A stretch of DNA of 64,000 bases from Terfezia claveryi (taxonomy: Eukaryota; Ascomycota; Pezizomycetes; Pezizales; Pezizaceae): the NCBI GenBank assembly GCA_015179025.1, contig WHUX01000213.1, positions 26,844-90,843 of the forward strand, given 5' to 3'. Below, piece after piece: positions 19,239 to 30,800 of the stretch (within the stretch, counting starts at the first letter, position 1; each line of letters begins with the position of its first letter). Made by a program: the position numbers and the translations under genes. The notes under the pieces are model-generated. The model ran no database searches. It had not been told where the DNA came from and saw nothing but the letters and a program-made list of their open reading frames with translations.

Positions 19239-21083
19239 ATGTATATCAAATATGTGGTCCATGGTCTTGTTCTATCAGCAACAGTAGCTTCGGCCTTTAA
19301 CCCATACAATAAGCCAGTTTCATCAGTACCAAAGGTCGGGAGTGTTGGTGAAACGGCTCAAAACGTGAAGCAGTGGAAGCCTTTGAAGGCACCCAGAGAT
19401 GCGATATCCTTCCAACCGGTGGAGGAGAAGCCGGTGGATTTTGAGCAAATGAAGCCTTTGAGTGAGATGCATATTAAGAAAGTCCCGAGAGCAGTATGTA
19501 TCTCAGAAGGTCAAGGCGGTGTAGACGGAAAGTAAGAATAATAATGTTGACGTGCTATATTAGGATAATGCTTTACATCCCCAAATTCAAGCTGTACAAC
19601 ACGCCAATGCCGTTACGAAAAAGTTCCGCAAGAGAGGGATCCCAGGCCCTGATATCGATAGAAAGCTGGCTATTCGGAATGTCATCTCGTCATTGGAAAA
19701 GCGCAACTTGAAAAGGGGACTAAACAACTTTGAGATCCTCAGGTCTGATACGCCAACTACAGCCGATTCCATGGCCGTCGATCAAGATGGCAGTGACTTT
19801 TGTGAGCTGCCCTATGAAAGATATGCCTCAGCGGCAGCGCTAATGTAATCCGCGCTTCACAGCATACTTTTCGGAAGTTCAATTTGGCCCAAACAACAAG
19901 TCGTTCCTGCTTGTCATTGACACAGGTTCATCTGATACCTGGGTGCCATCATCCAACTGCACTTCACAAGCATGTCGCAGGCACGAAACCTATGGACCGA
20001 GCGATTCCCACACCCTCGTTATCGAAGATAGGACATTTGAGATAAGATACGGCACTGGAAATGTTGAAGGAACAGTGGCCCGGGATGATGTCAGCTTTGC
20101 AGGGTTTAAGGTGAACATCGAGTTTGGGTTGTCCACCGTGGTCTCATCCGACTTTGTCAGCTTCCCGATTGATGGAATCATGGGTCTGGGATTCCCAGAG
20201 GCCTCACAGCAGGGTGCCAGTACCATTATGGATGTTTTAGTCAAAGCGAAACTGATTGGCAGCAAGATGTTCAGTGTTGCTCTTAGTCGAGCTACTGATG
20301 GACTGAATGATGGCGTTGTCCATTTTGGTGGCATTGACAAGTCCTACTATACTGGAGTCATGACCTACTCCAAGTCCATCTCCGATTTGGGTTACTGGGA
20401 GATTGACCTCGATGATACTGCTATTGATGGGAAAACATTAGGACTCAAGGGACGTACTGCCATTATCGACACGGGAACTTCTCTCATTCTCCTTCCACCG
20501 GATGATGCGTATGATCTCCACCTTGCTATTGAGGGTGCAAGGACGGATGGAGATTCGTTTGCAGTGCCATGTCATACAAATAAGACTCTTGATATGACAT
20601 TTTCTGGTGTTACGTACAAGATCCCGCCGATTGACTGGATTGGTGACCCAACCGCACCTGATGGGCTGTACTGCCTCTCTCACGTCATCTCAAGGGTAAG
20701 CCGGATTACACTGCAACTGTCCATTAGCAGACATACTGACAGTTGAGCAGACTATTACTGGCAAATCTACCTGGCTTATGGGAGATGTTTTCCTCAAGAA
20801 CGTCTATTCGAACTTTGACTTTGACAAGTCTCGGATTGGTTTTGCTTACCGCGCGTCTCCAAGGGGCACTGTCAACAGACCCAACCCAATCACTACTTTC
20901 ATGCTTTCTAACCCCACCAATACAGCACCTGTATCGACCGGCATGACAGGGAGCCCAAGCCCCACCAGTAGCAGTACTTCCGATTCTGGTAACAACGGTA
21001 GTAAATCAGCTGCCGTTGGAGGTTTTACTGTGCCATTTGGCTTTGTCTTTGGTGGTTTCCTCCTCGGTTTGGTGATAGTTTAA
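19239..21083 (+). CDS. Pepsin-like aspartic protease, secreted, probable GPI anchor
   Basis: Four exons: 19239-19493, 19564-19801, 19863-20695 and 20751-21083, 552 aa. Introns are 70, 61 and 55 bp with donors GTATGT, GTGAGC and GTAAGC. The order is a signal peptide ([19 protein letters not shown]), a propeptide with a basic KKFRKRG site and a KR near its end, then the A1 protease. Catalytic motif 1 is [14 protein letters not shown], the flap is [12 protein letters not shown], and motif 2 is [19 protein letters not shown]...GLYC pair probably forms the C-lobe disulfide. After the catalytic domain comes a Ser/Thr linker ([20 protein letters not shown]) and a hydrophobic end ([16 protein letters not shown]). 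This is the layout of yapsin/CtsD-type GPI-anchored surface proteases that act on cell-wall proteins. Alternatively the tail is a simple transmembrane anchor. Confidence 0.9.
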
Positions 21084-22083
21084 GACTTAACCTATAGATG
21101 TATATTATTTCTAATATATCTGGAGGCGCCTTTATACACCGTGGGATAGGTGGTGTTTTTATTTATTTTTAAACATTTCTTGGGGTTTCATTCTGTATAC
21201 CAACGGGCATCCGTCCCTTATTTTCTGTTCTTCCATAACAAGCCCAGAATCTTCTTTCATAATACTATTACTGGTATGCCCAGGTTTCTCCTTTTATTTT
21301 TTGTTGACTATATCTTGTTCCTTTTGTCTTGTATTGCTTTCATTTCTTCTCAAGGATATACTCGTTTTGACTTGTTCTTTTGCACACATACATTGCAGTG
21401 GGATCTTTGTATTTCTTTCCCTTTTTTGTTTAGGCAATAGGTAAAGAGTCCACCGCGGATGGCGAGATTGGAGGATTGTGTGTGTTTGGGTTAGCTATAA
21501 CAAACATCAGCATGCTAGAGGAGTACCGTACCATATGTACATAACCCCCTTAGATACTGCAGCCTACTTCTTCCGTCTAGATCATTAGACTCTTGAAAAT
21601 ACAGTACTTTCTTTAAGCCGGAGTGTAGCAGGCCTCGAGGAAGATCGTTACCCTGAGGCCAGCAGTCCTGGCTCGCCGTGGACAGACACGTGATGTGCCA
21701 TCTGTAGGTTCCAGCCCACTTGAGCCTCACGTGGGTGAAGTGATCGAGAAAGACAAAAAAAGTTCAGAGCCCCTTCACACAGACACCTCCACCCCGCCTC
21801 ACGCTTCGCTGCGATCCCACACCACACGCGTGAGCCAAAAGAGTGAATCCAGGAAGGCATCTGGAAGACTCTACTCAGCCTTCGTGACTGCCCCGTCTGC
21901 CTGGCTGCTGCCTGCCCTCGATTGCCGGCACTCCAAGTGCTCGTTCCTAGACTCTCCCTCTCCAGACTTGTACCTCGACCGAATAGAATACATCAACTGA
22001 ACACACTGAACATCAAACAATAAACGATCCCAGCCAACACCAGCAGCAAACGCCATAGATCTCAGAAACCCGGCGAAGCGGCC
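21084..22083. other. Intergenic, protease 3' flank and RTT106 promoter
   Basis: The first 350 bp are T-rich, as expected for a 3' UTR. The last part, from about 21700, is GC-richer and leads to the RTT106 ATG. No gene recognised. Confidence 0.45.
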
Positions 22084-23743
22084 ATGGCGGACAAAGCTGC
22101 CTTCCTCGACACGGCTTTCCCAGCGAAGGAGCACGCAAGGCTCAGAAACTCTGCCCGGAATCTCATCGGTTCGTAACTGTGCTGCCAAAAGCAAAAACGC
22201 CCACTTCCACTCCACTCTGCTTTACTCCATTTTTCTCTTCTTTCCCGCCCTCCGTGTTGTGTGTTTGTGCATTGTATGTACATTGTGTGTGCATGCGTGT
22301 GGATATTACATCCGCGAGATTTCTTCCGAGTTGGAAAACTAATAAACCCCCTTTGCTATCTCCACAGTGCAAAACCCAAAAATTGCCCTCCCGGTATTCA
22401 AGTCCATTGCCGAATACATCTCTCAACTGCAATCCCAAATCTCCAACCTCCAGTCCTCCCTCGCAGTAGCACAATCAGCGGCCGCTGCAGTCAAGAAGGA
22501 AGAGTCGACCTCCCCCGTCCCCATCAAGAAACGGAAGTTCGATTTAGATAATGATGCTGACATCTCCACCACCGCACCTGATACCCCCTCCTTGGAATCT
22601 ACGATAACAAATGCCGCCCCACTAGCAACCCTCCCTAACCTCTCTTTCTCAGTCCCCCAGCGCAAGAAATTCAACCTCATCCTCACCACCTCCGGGATTG
22701 CAGCTACAGTCCCTACTACAGGTAAGGTAGAATGGTCGGTTGAATGGAACAAGGTCAAAACCATCTGTCTGCTTCCCGTCCCAGAAAAGGCAGTTCGCCA
22801 GGTAAACTTTGTCATCTTCCCTCATGGAGCCGACGGCGTCAACCCCGCCACAAGCAAGCTCGACGCTGCGGTGTTTACTATCCCCGAGAATACCACTCCG
22901 AAGGTAGCTTCGGGGGCCCCTGTATTGCCTGACGACGCGAGCAGCTACCAGAGCCTCTTAATATCCCTCTTCAACGCCCACGCCCCCCCGTCGGCAAAGG
23001 TTCTGTCTCCAGTAAAATCCGAATTTCAGTCTGCAGTCCCCCAGCCCCACAGAAAGGGCGAGCCGGCGTTCCATGTCAAGGCCCACCGTGGCACAAAGGA
23101 AGGCTATCTCTGGTTCCTCGAGTCTGGTATAGTCTGGGGCTTCAAGAAGCCGTTGATGTTCATCGAGTTTGTCAGGATCGATAGTGTTTCCTACACGTCC
23201 ATAACGAAACGAACGTTCAACCTCAATATCCACATTCATCTTGGGACAGACGTGGGCGGGGAGGAGCTCGAGTTTGCGATGATTGATCAAGCGGATTATA
23301 CGGGGATTGATGGGTATGTGAGGAAACATCGCCTCAATGACGCGAGTATGGCTGAGATGAGGAGGGCGGTGGTATACAATGTCAATAAACCCAAGGGGGA
23401 GAGTGGTGATGCGGAAGGAGGGGAGGCTGGGCATGCTGGGGATGAAGAGCCTACTGTGTCGGATTTACAGAGGGCGCTGGAGCAGGCGGAGGAGGAGGAG
23501 GAGGGGGAGGATTATGATCCGGGTAGGGAGGGGGAAGGGGAGGATAGTGAGGAGGATAGTGAGGAGGAGGAGGATGACAGTGAGGAGGATAGTGGGGAAG
23601 AGGTTGATGAGGAGGAGGTGGGGGATTTGAGGGATGAGTTGGGGAGTGAGTTGGAGGAGGTGGAGGGGCGGGGGAATAGTGATGAGGAGATGGGTGGCGT
23701 GGCGAAGGCAGTTGTGGCGAGGAGGAGTAGGAGGTGGCGATGA
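22084..23743 (+). CDS. RTT106: Histone chaperone Rtt106
   Basis: Two exons: 22084-22168 and 22368-23743, 486 aa. The 199-bp intron has donor GTTCGT and acceptor CCACAG. The ATG at 22084 gives MADKAAFLDTAFPAKEHARL. After a coiled segment (YISQLQSQISNLQSSLAVAQ) and a KKRKFD basic patch comes the double PH-like module. First PH: RKKFNLILTTSG...VEWNKVKTICLLPVPEKA...VNFVIFPHG. Second PH: FHVKAHRGTKEGYLWFLESG then IVWGFKKPLMFIEF, with SVSYTSITKRTFNLNI. This EGYLWxLE...WGFKKP text is diagnostic of Rtt106/Pob3-type histone-binding PH domains. The tail from about residue 375 is almost pure Asp, Glu and Gly, suited to binding basic histones. The product binds H3-H4 acetylated at H3K56 during replication-coupled nucleosome assembly and silencing. 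It ends Arg-rich (RRSRRWR). Confidence 0.92.
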
Positions 23744-24164
23744 GCGTAGGGCGGAGTTATTGGGGGATGCTGTGGGGTGAGGGGGAGAGTGGGGTGTCGA
23801 ATAAAGGCATGGAGTAGGTAAAAGATAATTTATAAAGTGATATGTGGGTAGGAGTATGAGTACTTGTCTTTGGTGTTTGATATTGGGTTTTATGAAATTG
23901 TATTAAGGGGAATAAAAATTTTAAAGCAACCATATGAATTGAGGGTAACTTGAAGCAAGAACTTTGATCAGGTATCTGAAGCATTTATTTTTTTTTCCCC
24001 ATTTTTTAAAATCACACGCAATACTAGCTAGCTACAGGGCTTTTCCCATCCCGCACTGATTATTCAATCGATCCAGTAATATAATACCCCCAATCCCATG
24101 CCACTATTCAAATCCAGCACCCAAACCCACCTACCCAACCCATTTATTTTATTTACTTGTAATT
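23744..24164. other. Convergent intergenic RTT106 - ARO2
   Basis: About 420 bp between two 3' ends, AT-rich after 23820, with T runs near 23986-24006. Presumably both polyadenylation regions. No gene. Confidence 0.5.
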
Positions 24165-25662
24165 TTACTCATCACCGAAAACCACGCCCTCGCCCGTCTT
24201 GCCCACCCCCGTCTCCTGGCGGGCCGCCAACCCCGCCGCCTTCAACGCCTCCTGCACACCGTTTCTAGCGGCCTGCCTGCTCTGCTGAATCATCACCGCA
24301 TCCATGACTACGAGCGCTGCCATCGCCTCCACGATGGGGACGGCCCTCGCAACCACGCAGGGGTCGTGTCTGCCCTTTGCTGCGAGCGTGCCCTGCACGC
24401 CGTCGTAGGTGGCTGTGTTCTGTGGCTGCCCGATGGTCGCAGGGGGCTTGAATGCGACTTTGAAGTAGATGGGTTGGGCGTTCGATATGCCGCCCTGGAT
24501 TCCGCCGGAGTTGTTTGTCAGTGTGGCGAGGGCGCCGTTGGGTCCGGGGATGAAGGCATCGTTGTGTCTAGATCCGGGGATCTCTGTTCCCAGAAAGCCA
24601 GACCCGATTTCAAAGCCCTTGGTTGCGGGGATTGATAGCATTGCGTGTGCGAGCTTGGCCTCGAGTTTGTCAAAACAGGGCTCGCCGAGGCCTGCGGGTG
24701 CGTTCCGGATTACGCATGTGACTGTCCCGCCGATGCTGTCTGCCGCGTCGCGGTACTGTGCGATTAGCGCCTCGATTTTCTTTGAGGTCTCGGTGTCGGG
24801 GCAGCGGGTGAGTGGGGATAGTGCGTCGAGTTTTTCCCGAGTGAGTGTTTGCTGTAGAGCGGAGTATTCGCTGGATAAATCCGGTGAGATGGAGCAAGGG
24901 AGATGTATGTTTCCTACGCTCGTCACAAACGCTACAATCTCCACGCCGTGGACTAGGCTAAGGTATTTCTCTGCCACCCCCGCAGCAGCGACCCTCCCGA
25001 TAGTCTCTCTTGCCGAGGAGCGGCCCCCGCCAGAGGAGGCCTTCACGCCGTACTTGAGCAGGTACGTCCAGTCTGCGTGGGAAGGACGTGGGTATTGGTC
25101 CATTTCGGAGTAATCGTGGGGGCGCTGATCCTCATTTGCAACACGGAGACCGATCGGTGTGCCCAGCGTGATGCCAAACTCCGTCCCGGACTGGATGTGC
25201 ACAGCGTCCTTTTCATTGCGTGGCGTCGTGAGTGCGGATTGCCCGGGGCGCCGACGAGTTAGTTGCGGTTGGAGGTCAGCGGAGGTGAGTGGGAGCCCGG
25301 GGGGGCAGCCTTCGACGATGCATCCGACGGAGAGGCAGTGCGATTCGCCATAGCTGTGGCACCAGGGGTTAGCGGAGGGGGGTTCAATTGAGGTATGTGG
25401 GGTGGGGGAGGGCCCGAAGGGGGTGGGGTTGGGGGGAGGAGGAGGGGGTAAGTGAGCCAGCCATTCTAGATATTCTTCTCTAGAAGCCCCTCAATCTCCT
25501 TTTTCATGCCGCCACTTGCCAGCCAGCCAGTAAAGCTCTCCCTCTACAACCCCCCCCCCCCAAGCACCATCTTCGAACCCCCCCCCCTCTCTCCCAAAAA
25601 AAAAAAAAAAAAAAAAAAAAAACTCACGTAGTAACCCTAAACAACGTCCCAAACGACGACAT
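24165..25662 (-). CDS. ARO2: Chorismate synthase
   Basis: Two exons are read on the minus strand: 25662-25628 and 25353-24165, 407 aa. Exon 1 codes only [11 protein letters not shown] plus two bases of the next codon. The 274-bp intron runs from GTGAGT to CCACAG and contains long A and C runs. The join gives [20 protein letters not shown], chorismate synthase signature 1. Further signatures are [52 protein letters not shown] with [10 protein letters not shown], and [20 protein letters not shown]. The enzyme removes phosphate from EPSP to make chorismate, the last step of the shikimate pathway, using reduced FMN. Fungal enzymes carry their own flavin reductase activity. Length fits the family (about 375-430 aa). 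The start codon lies at the end of a TTTGA pentanucleotide array. It is convergent with RTT106. Confidence 0.95.
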
Positions 25663-25701
25663 CAAATCAAATCAAATCAAATCAAAAAAAAAAAAAAAAA
25701 A
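25660..25701. repeat. Pentanucleotide array plus A tract in ARO2 leader
   Basis: On the minus strand a long T run leads into five TTTGA units that end in the ARO2 start codon. On the + strand this reads as ATCAA units followed by an A run. Confidence 0.85.
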
Positions 25702-27102
25702 GCACCACCACCAATTCAATTATCTTTTCCCCTCTTCCCCTTTTCCCACTTGACTTTTTTTTTTCGTTTGGGCTGGATGGCTGGCTGGCTGGCTGGATTG
25801 ATGGATTGATGGATTGATGGATTGATGGATGGTTTGTAGTGTGGCAGGTTGGTTTGTTTTGGTTTGTAACCCCGCGCGTGAAACTCACGTGATAACTATC
25901 GGGGTTTGTTGAAGGGGGGGTGGTTGGCAGAGGGCGAAGAAGGGGGTTGAGGGTAGGGGTAGTAGGTAGGTAGGTAGGTACGGAGTGAGTAGGCGAGGGA
26001 GAGTAAGGAGGTTAAGGTATTATTCTGTGGGGCTGGTGGGGGGAAGGAGGGATTGTTGGGGGGGGGTCACGTCGGGGTGGGTTGGTTCAGGGTAAATTCG
26101 GATTGCGAGAGGCGTACGTAACGCTGTTGTACAGTGAGTCTAGGCTCTCCCCCCACTCTCCTCTTTCGAGGATGTGATTTCAGATAAACACACCGAATAC
26201 CGCAATTAATATAACAGATAAGTAGACATCCTTACAACGATAAATATATATATATATAATTCTTTCCGTACTTTTGCACAAGATTATTTTTTCCCCATTT
26301 CACCACCAAAAGCTCAAGTACGCTTCGCACTTCTACCCATCAAACCCCTGCATTCCCCTCTCTGAGCCCCAAACCATGAAAAATAGGATGAGGATGGAGG
26401 AGGGCGTGGAACTGTCTCCCACCTTCACTACGTGTAGCTGTTTCAAGCAAAAAAAAGAATTTGCTCGATCTAGACAACGAGCGAGTTGTAATACTCTATT
26501 CGTAGCCATGCTATCCTACAGTGTAATGCTGAAAACTATGAATAAAGTTGATCATGGACCCAAACGAGATGGCTTTGGTGTTCAAATTTAGTTAGGGTGC
26601 ACTCCCATTATCAGTATATAATTACCATTGGGCTATTCTTGGGCTAAGGCCCAGCCCATGATTCCCATCCACGAATAGCTCCGTCGGTTGCGATTCAATC
26701 CGTAACTACATCAACCAACAAAGCTGCAAATAATGTCATCAATTTTATATGCTCATCTTGTGCCCAAGGTCTATCCTGACCCCATGCATCAGTTACCCTG
26801 TACCCGGGAAATTAGTCTACCTTGTCTATTTCATCAATATCTGCGCCAAGCTGCATCTAGAGCTCATCCTACCCCACAATGTCTACCCGCGATTACCCAT
26901 CTCCCGAGAGTTCAGCAAGGTGACAACCATCAATCAACGCGCAGCTCTGAAATTAAACTTCCCCTCACTCGCTCAGGACGGTCTCACAGCTCGTTTCGCC
27001 GTCTCCGGTTGCGGTTCAATTCGACGCCCAGTTAACTTCCAGAATCGCAACATCCCACTGCACTCCCGCCCCACACTCACTTTCTCAACTTCCGGACCGA
27101 AG
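25663..27102. other. Intergenic between divergent ARO2 and YCII genes
   Basis: Next to ARO2 lie GGCT and GATTGATG short tandem repeats (25771-25832), G-rich tracts (26036-26068) and GTAG repeats (25963-25980). Then AT-rich sequence with a TATATATATA run near 26247. An open frame from an ATG at 26749 runs in frame into the YCII gene and may code an N-terminal extension; nothing in it is recognisable. Confidence 0.45.
25771..25832. repeat. GGCT and GATTGATG tandem repeats
   Basis: Successive GGCT tetranucleotides, then four to five 8-bp units of the form GATTGATG, seen directly in the ARO2 upstream region. Confidence 0.85.
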
Positions 27103-27822
27103 ATGTCGACGGATAAGAAGGCCCCACTCCACCAATTGTGCGTTCCCGCCTGTCATTCCCCTCCTAACTAGTCCTCCTGGCCCCTTCTTGCTAAGTCCCA
27201 GATGCGCCCTCTTGGGCATGGGCACCTCCAAAAGCCTCTGCATAATCCCCGACCTTCCCAACGCCCCGCGCTTGGAAGTCCGCACCGCGCACATGGAAGG
27301 CGCCGTCAAATCAGCAGTTAACGGAGACTTCATCGTTATGGGTGGTGCATACCTTAAACACCACCCGACACCATCTGCTGACGGCAGTCCCCCCGCGGAC
27401 AGGGATATCCCTTTCGCTGGTTCCGCTATAGTGGTGATAGCTGAAAGTAAGGAGGAGGTAATGAGAAAAATCCGGGAGGACCCGTACACCAAGGGGGGAG
27501 TGTGGGATGCAGATAATGCTAGGGTATGGTCGTGAGTCTTCCCATATTTTTTTGCGCCCTCCATGCTCTATTTTGGACCTATTTGGAAGAATAGGGAGGT
27601 CTTCAGTTGTTTCTGCGCCCCCCACATCACTCGGGTTACCCCACAATTTTTATCGCTAGGGCCCGCCCTGCACCGGAAGGAGTGAAGACCGGTTGTATGG
27701 AGTGAGCACATGTTAATGTTGCTTCTTGTTCCACATCCCACAGATACAAAACCGTATTCGCTGCCCCTCCCCACCCCGCCGCGATATTCGAGAAAGAGCC
27801 AGATACTGGCGCGGCGGAGTAG
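27103..27822 (+). CDS. YCII-related domain protein
   Basis: Three exons: 27103-27137, 27202-27531 and 27744-27822, giving 147 aa from MSTDKKAP. The introns (64 and 212 bp) have donors GTGCGT and GTGAGT and acceptors CCCAG and CACAG; the first has a CTAAC branch. Exon 2 reads SLCIIPDLPNAPRLEVRTAH, then NGDFIVMGGAYL and GSAIVVIAESKEEVMRKIRE with DPYTKGGVWD. Exon 3 adds YKTVFAAPP. This is the ferredoxin-like YCII fold: opening IIPD, central His, GGA strand, and the DPYxxxGVWD end. The biochemical role of eukaryotic YCII proteins is poorly known. The frame stays open upstream to an ATG at 26749, through RPTLTFSTSGPKMSTDKK. A longer product with a mitochondrial presequence is therefore possible, and many fungal homologues are made that way. 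Confidence 0.82.
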
Positions 27823-30800
27823 GGATTGCGATCGGCACCAAGGCTGAATTCTGTAGGCTAATTAAACAATCAATCGTAAATGTACCCTTGATTTCCAACC
27901 GAACCGGATCGGATCAGAGCGAGAAGCAGTCCTCGGAGCTCTCAATCAGCTATGCTGCGCCGTGCTCCTTGTCCCCATGCCGCACAAAGTTTGTTAGAGC
28001 CAACCGAGGCCCTGTCGGTAGACAGTTTGGAATACGAACTGATATTTTTGCATCCCAGCATGTTGGATAGCTTAATTGCTATACAAGAGTTTCAGGTATC
28101 TGTTGACATCACCATGATCCCTGAGCTCTCCGATTCGATGAGAAAGCTGTACCTGGTAAACGAACGTTGAAATACATCTATATATCGTATCGCGGCTGAG
28201 AATGCATGAGTTACAGTACCTAAGCGAAAGGTTCTAGTTAGCACGAGAAACTTCACACATGTTGGCCTCGACATGCATAAAAAAAGGAAATCCTGCCAAT
28301 TTGAGAATAGATATTGACTTGCAATTGTTACCCCGTACACCACACCCACTCAGAAGTAAGTGTACCTACCGGTACTCCTCATCTATGTTGCAGGCCAGGG
28401 CCGCATCTGGCTCACGGTGTATCTTGTCAAGAACAAAGAAAGTCAACCAGATGTCCATGTGCATAATATCCAAGGGTGTAATTAAGGTTCATTCCACTGA
28501 CGTAAGGAACTTACCTGGCAGGTATCCCCGGCACTTCGAAGCTCCTGCGAATTCTGTAATCTCGAACGTTAGTATAAGAATCGTGATCGCATATTTTATA
28601 CGGTATGTAGTATTTTCTGGGCTAATTCCATCGGTTGATAGTCATGTGATGTAAGCAAGCCGCATGCAGGAGCCACATCCCCAACTACCGACCCTCTAGA
28701 GTTAGTCCAAAATGCATTGCCGTTGCATTTACCAATGATTATTGTCTCATGCATGCCCCTATCCCGAGCTTCAGACAACTCATGACCCCATTTCTTGACT
28801 GCAGCCATGGCATGTCCATCCGATCTTTAGCTTCCTGAAGATATCTTTTTTTCCATCTGCCAGAGGCCAGGCTTTCGGGCGTAATTGACCGTAGAACCTG
28901 CGTCGGTCCACATATAGCCCTCCACGATTACTATGTATGTCTGCCGTTGAGTACTGGCGCGGATCTAAGTAAGAGGGGGAAGCAGAAAATTCTGCAGTAT
29001 ATCCGTGTTTGAGTATGGACAAATTTTCTCACTCTGCAACTGCTAGAGATCTTGAGCTGCTGCTCCTCCAACAGCGTGATGAATCTCAATTTGTGAATTC
29101 CGAGTATTGGCAGTGTTGTCCTGGCAGCGTGGCGGAGACTGCAGGTGGAGAAGGGACAAATTTTGAACGCACCCCCAGTCAACTGCATGTATAGGAAGGC
29201 TTCGGGCCTGGGTGAAAATGAGGACCTCAGCACTTGGGACAATGTGCCCCCATATTTGCTTCTCAACATCTGTTTAAATACAGTGCCACAGAGTTTGCGG
29301 TGCAGACACAGGTGTGGCATGTAGGCACCTGCCCTATTATATGCGCCAACGATGAGTGTAGAGCACCAAGACAAAAGTGGGGGGTGCTGTGCATGCCTGC
29401 TTGTGGGGAGATACTGTCATTGTCATTGGAGTCGATATTGGCAGTGACAGATTAGACGATTGCTTTTCTGGTGCCGGATGTATTGAGAATGAAGAATTCC
29501 TAGCAGGCTGTGCGCTTTGGTCCTACCTTCATATTGGGAGCATCGGGTGCTGCAATAGCCTACCTATGTATCTTGATAGAACAAGCTCTCGATGCAAGTG
29601 TCCAGTACTCATCAGCGAAAACCAAATTTGATAGTCTGACTAAAGGTTTGACCACGTCAGCTTCCCCAATTTATTTATTCGTTAAATCTGTGTACGTATA
29701 CGGCCAAAAACTGTCAGTGAATGTATAGTCCATATATAATACTACTCAAATTACAAACCATACATAGTACATTTGATAAAGCAGTGGTGAAGAGGAGTGG
29801 TGAAGTAGGGAACATGTATCTATGCAGCAGCATTTCTTCAGGCATCGAACTTATTCTCCGTGACTTAGTGGTCCAGAAGCATGTGAACGAACAGAAAGAA
29901 TGCCATTGGTGGTACCTTTTAAAACTAAATCATGCTAATGGTTCGATGCTTCTAATATAGATCCAACCTCGCCATCGACGTTAAGCCGACACGTAGCAAA
30001 CCTACTGGTTAGAGTCGTTTATGTAGGTGACATATTGCAAGGCTCATGACCCGAATTTGCGGGAGCGATAGGTAGGTCTAGACCGACGCAGAACTAGGTT
30101 CTATGTAGAGCGGTTCGGTAAACCGCGAATCAAAATCTGTGGTAATCAATGTCAGCAGTAAGCCTCGTTTATCACAACAATAAAGAGCTCTTTCTTGGGG
30201 AAACAATAATTTATATCCAGGGTTCAGATTCGGCTTGCCAGACCTGGTTATTGGCACTAGGGACTACCTCTTTATACGGGTACGAAATATTCAAGACGAC
30301 TAGGTTCTCACTAAATAAACCCCATAATTCTCGGTAGGAACCCCTTGAAATGGTCTTCATACGACCTGACTCTTCTGGCCTAGCAGCACTGGCCTGGCGT
30401 GATTCCATCTGGGATTTTGTGCATCCTCATGTATGTGTTGTTGCGAGGAAGTTTCAGGTGCATGAAACTATAGCTACCGGTACCAGGTATGTAAAGTACT
30501 TTACCAGTAATGAAGACAGTCTTGCTTTGCTCCATCTTATTCGTTGGCTCCTTTGGGGTTGGCCTGTTCCTTTTGTTAGCACAACTTTGCTATTGGTCAG
30601 GACAATAAACATACACTATGTAGGAAATAAACAGGCAACAATGAACGCTATGCCGGTTGCTGATGCCTCTACATATAGATCTCGGTCGATGGGCTACTGG
30701 CAAGCCAAGTGTCGAGTGAAGACTTACTGAAATCATGCAGACTTGATTCTAGACCAGAGTCCTGGTTTCTCCGTACTGTATGTAATCGTGGCCGTACGCA

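Noticed and set aside
30350..30730. 126-aa + strand open frame in the gene-poor region
   Set aside because: No family similarity I can name and no splice structure; length is within chance.
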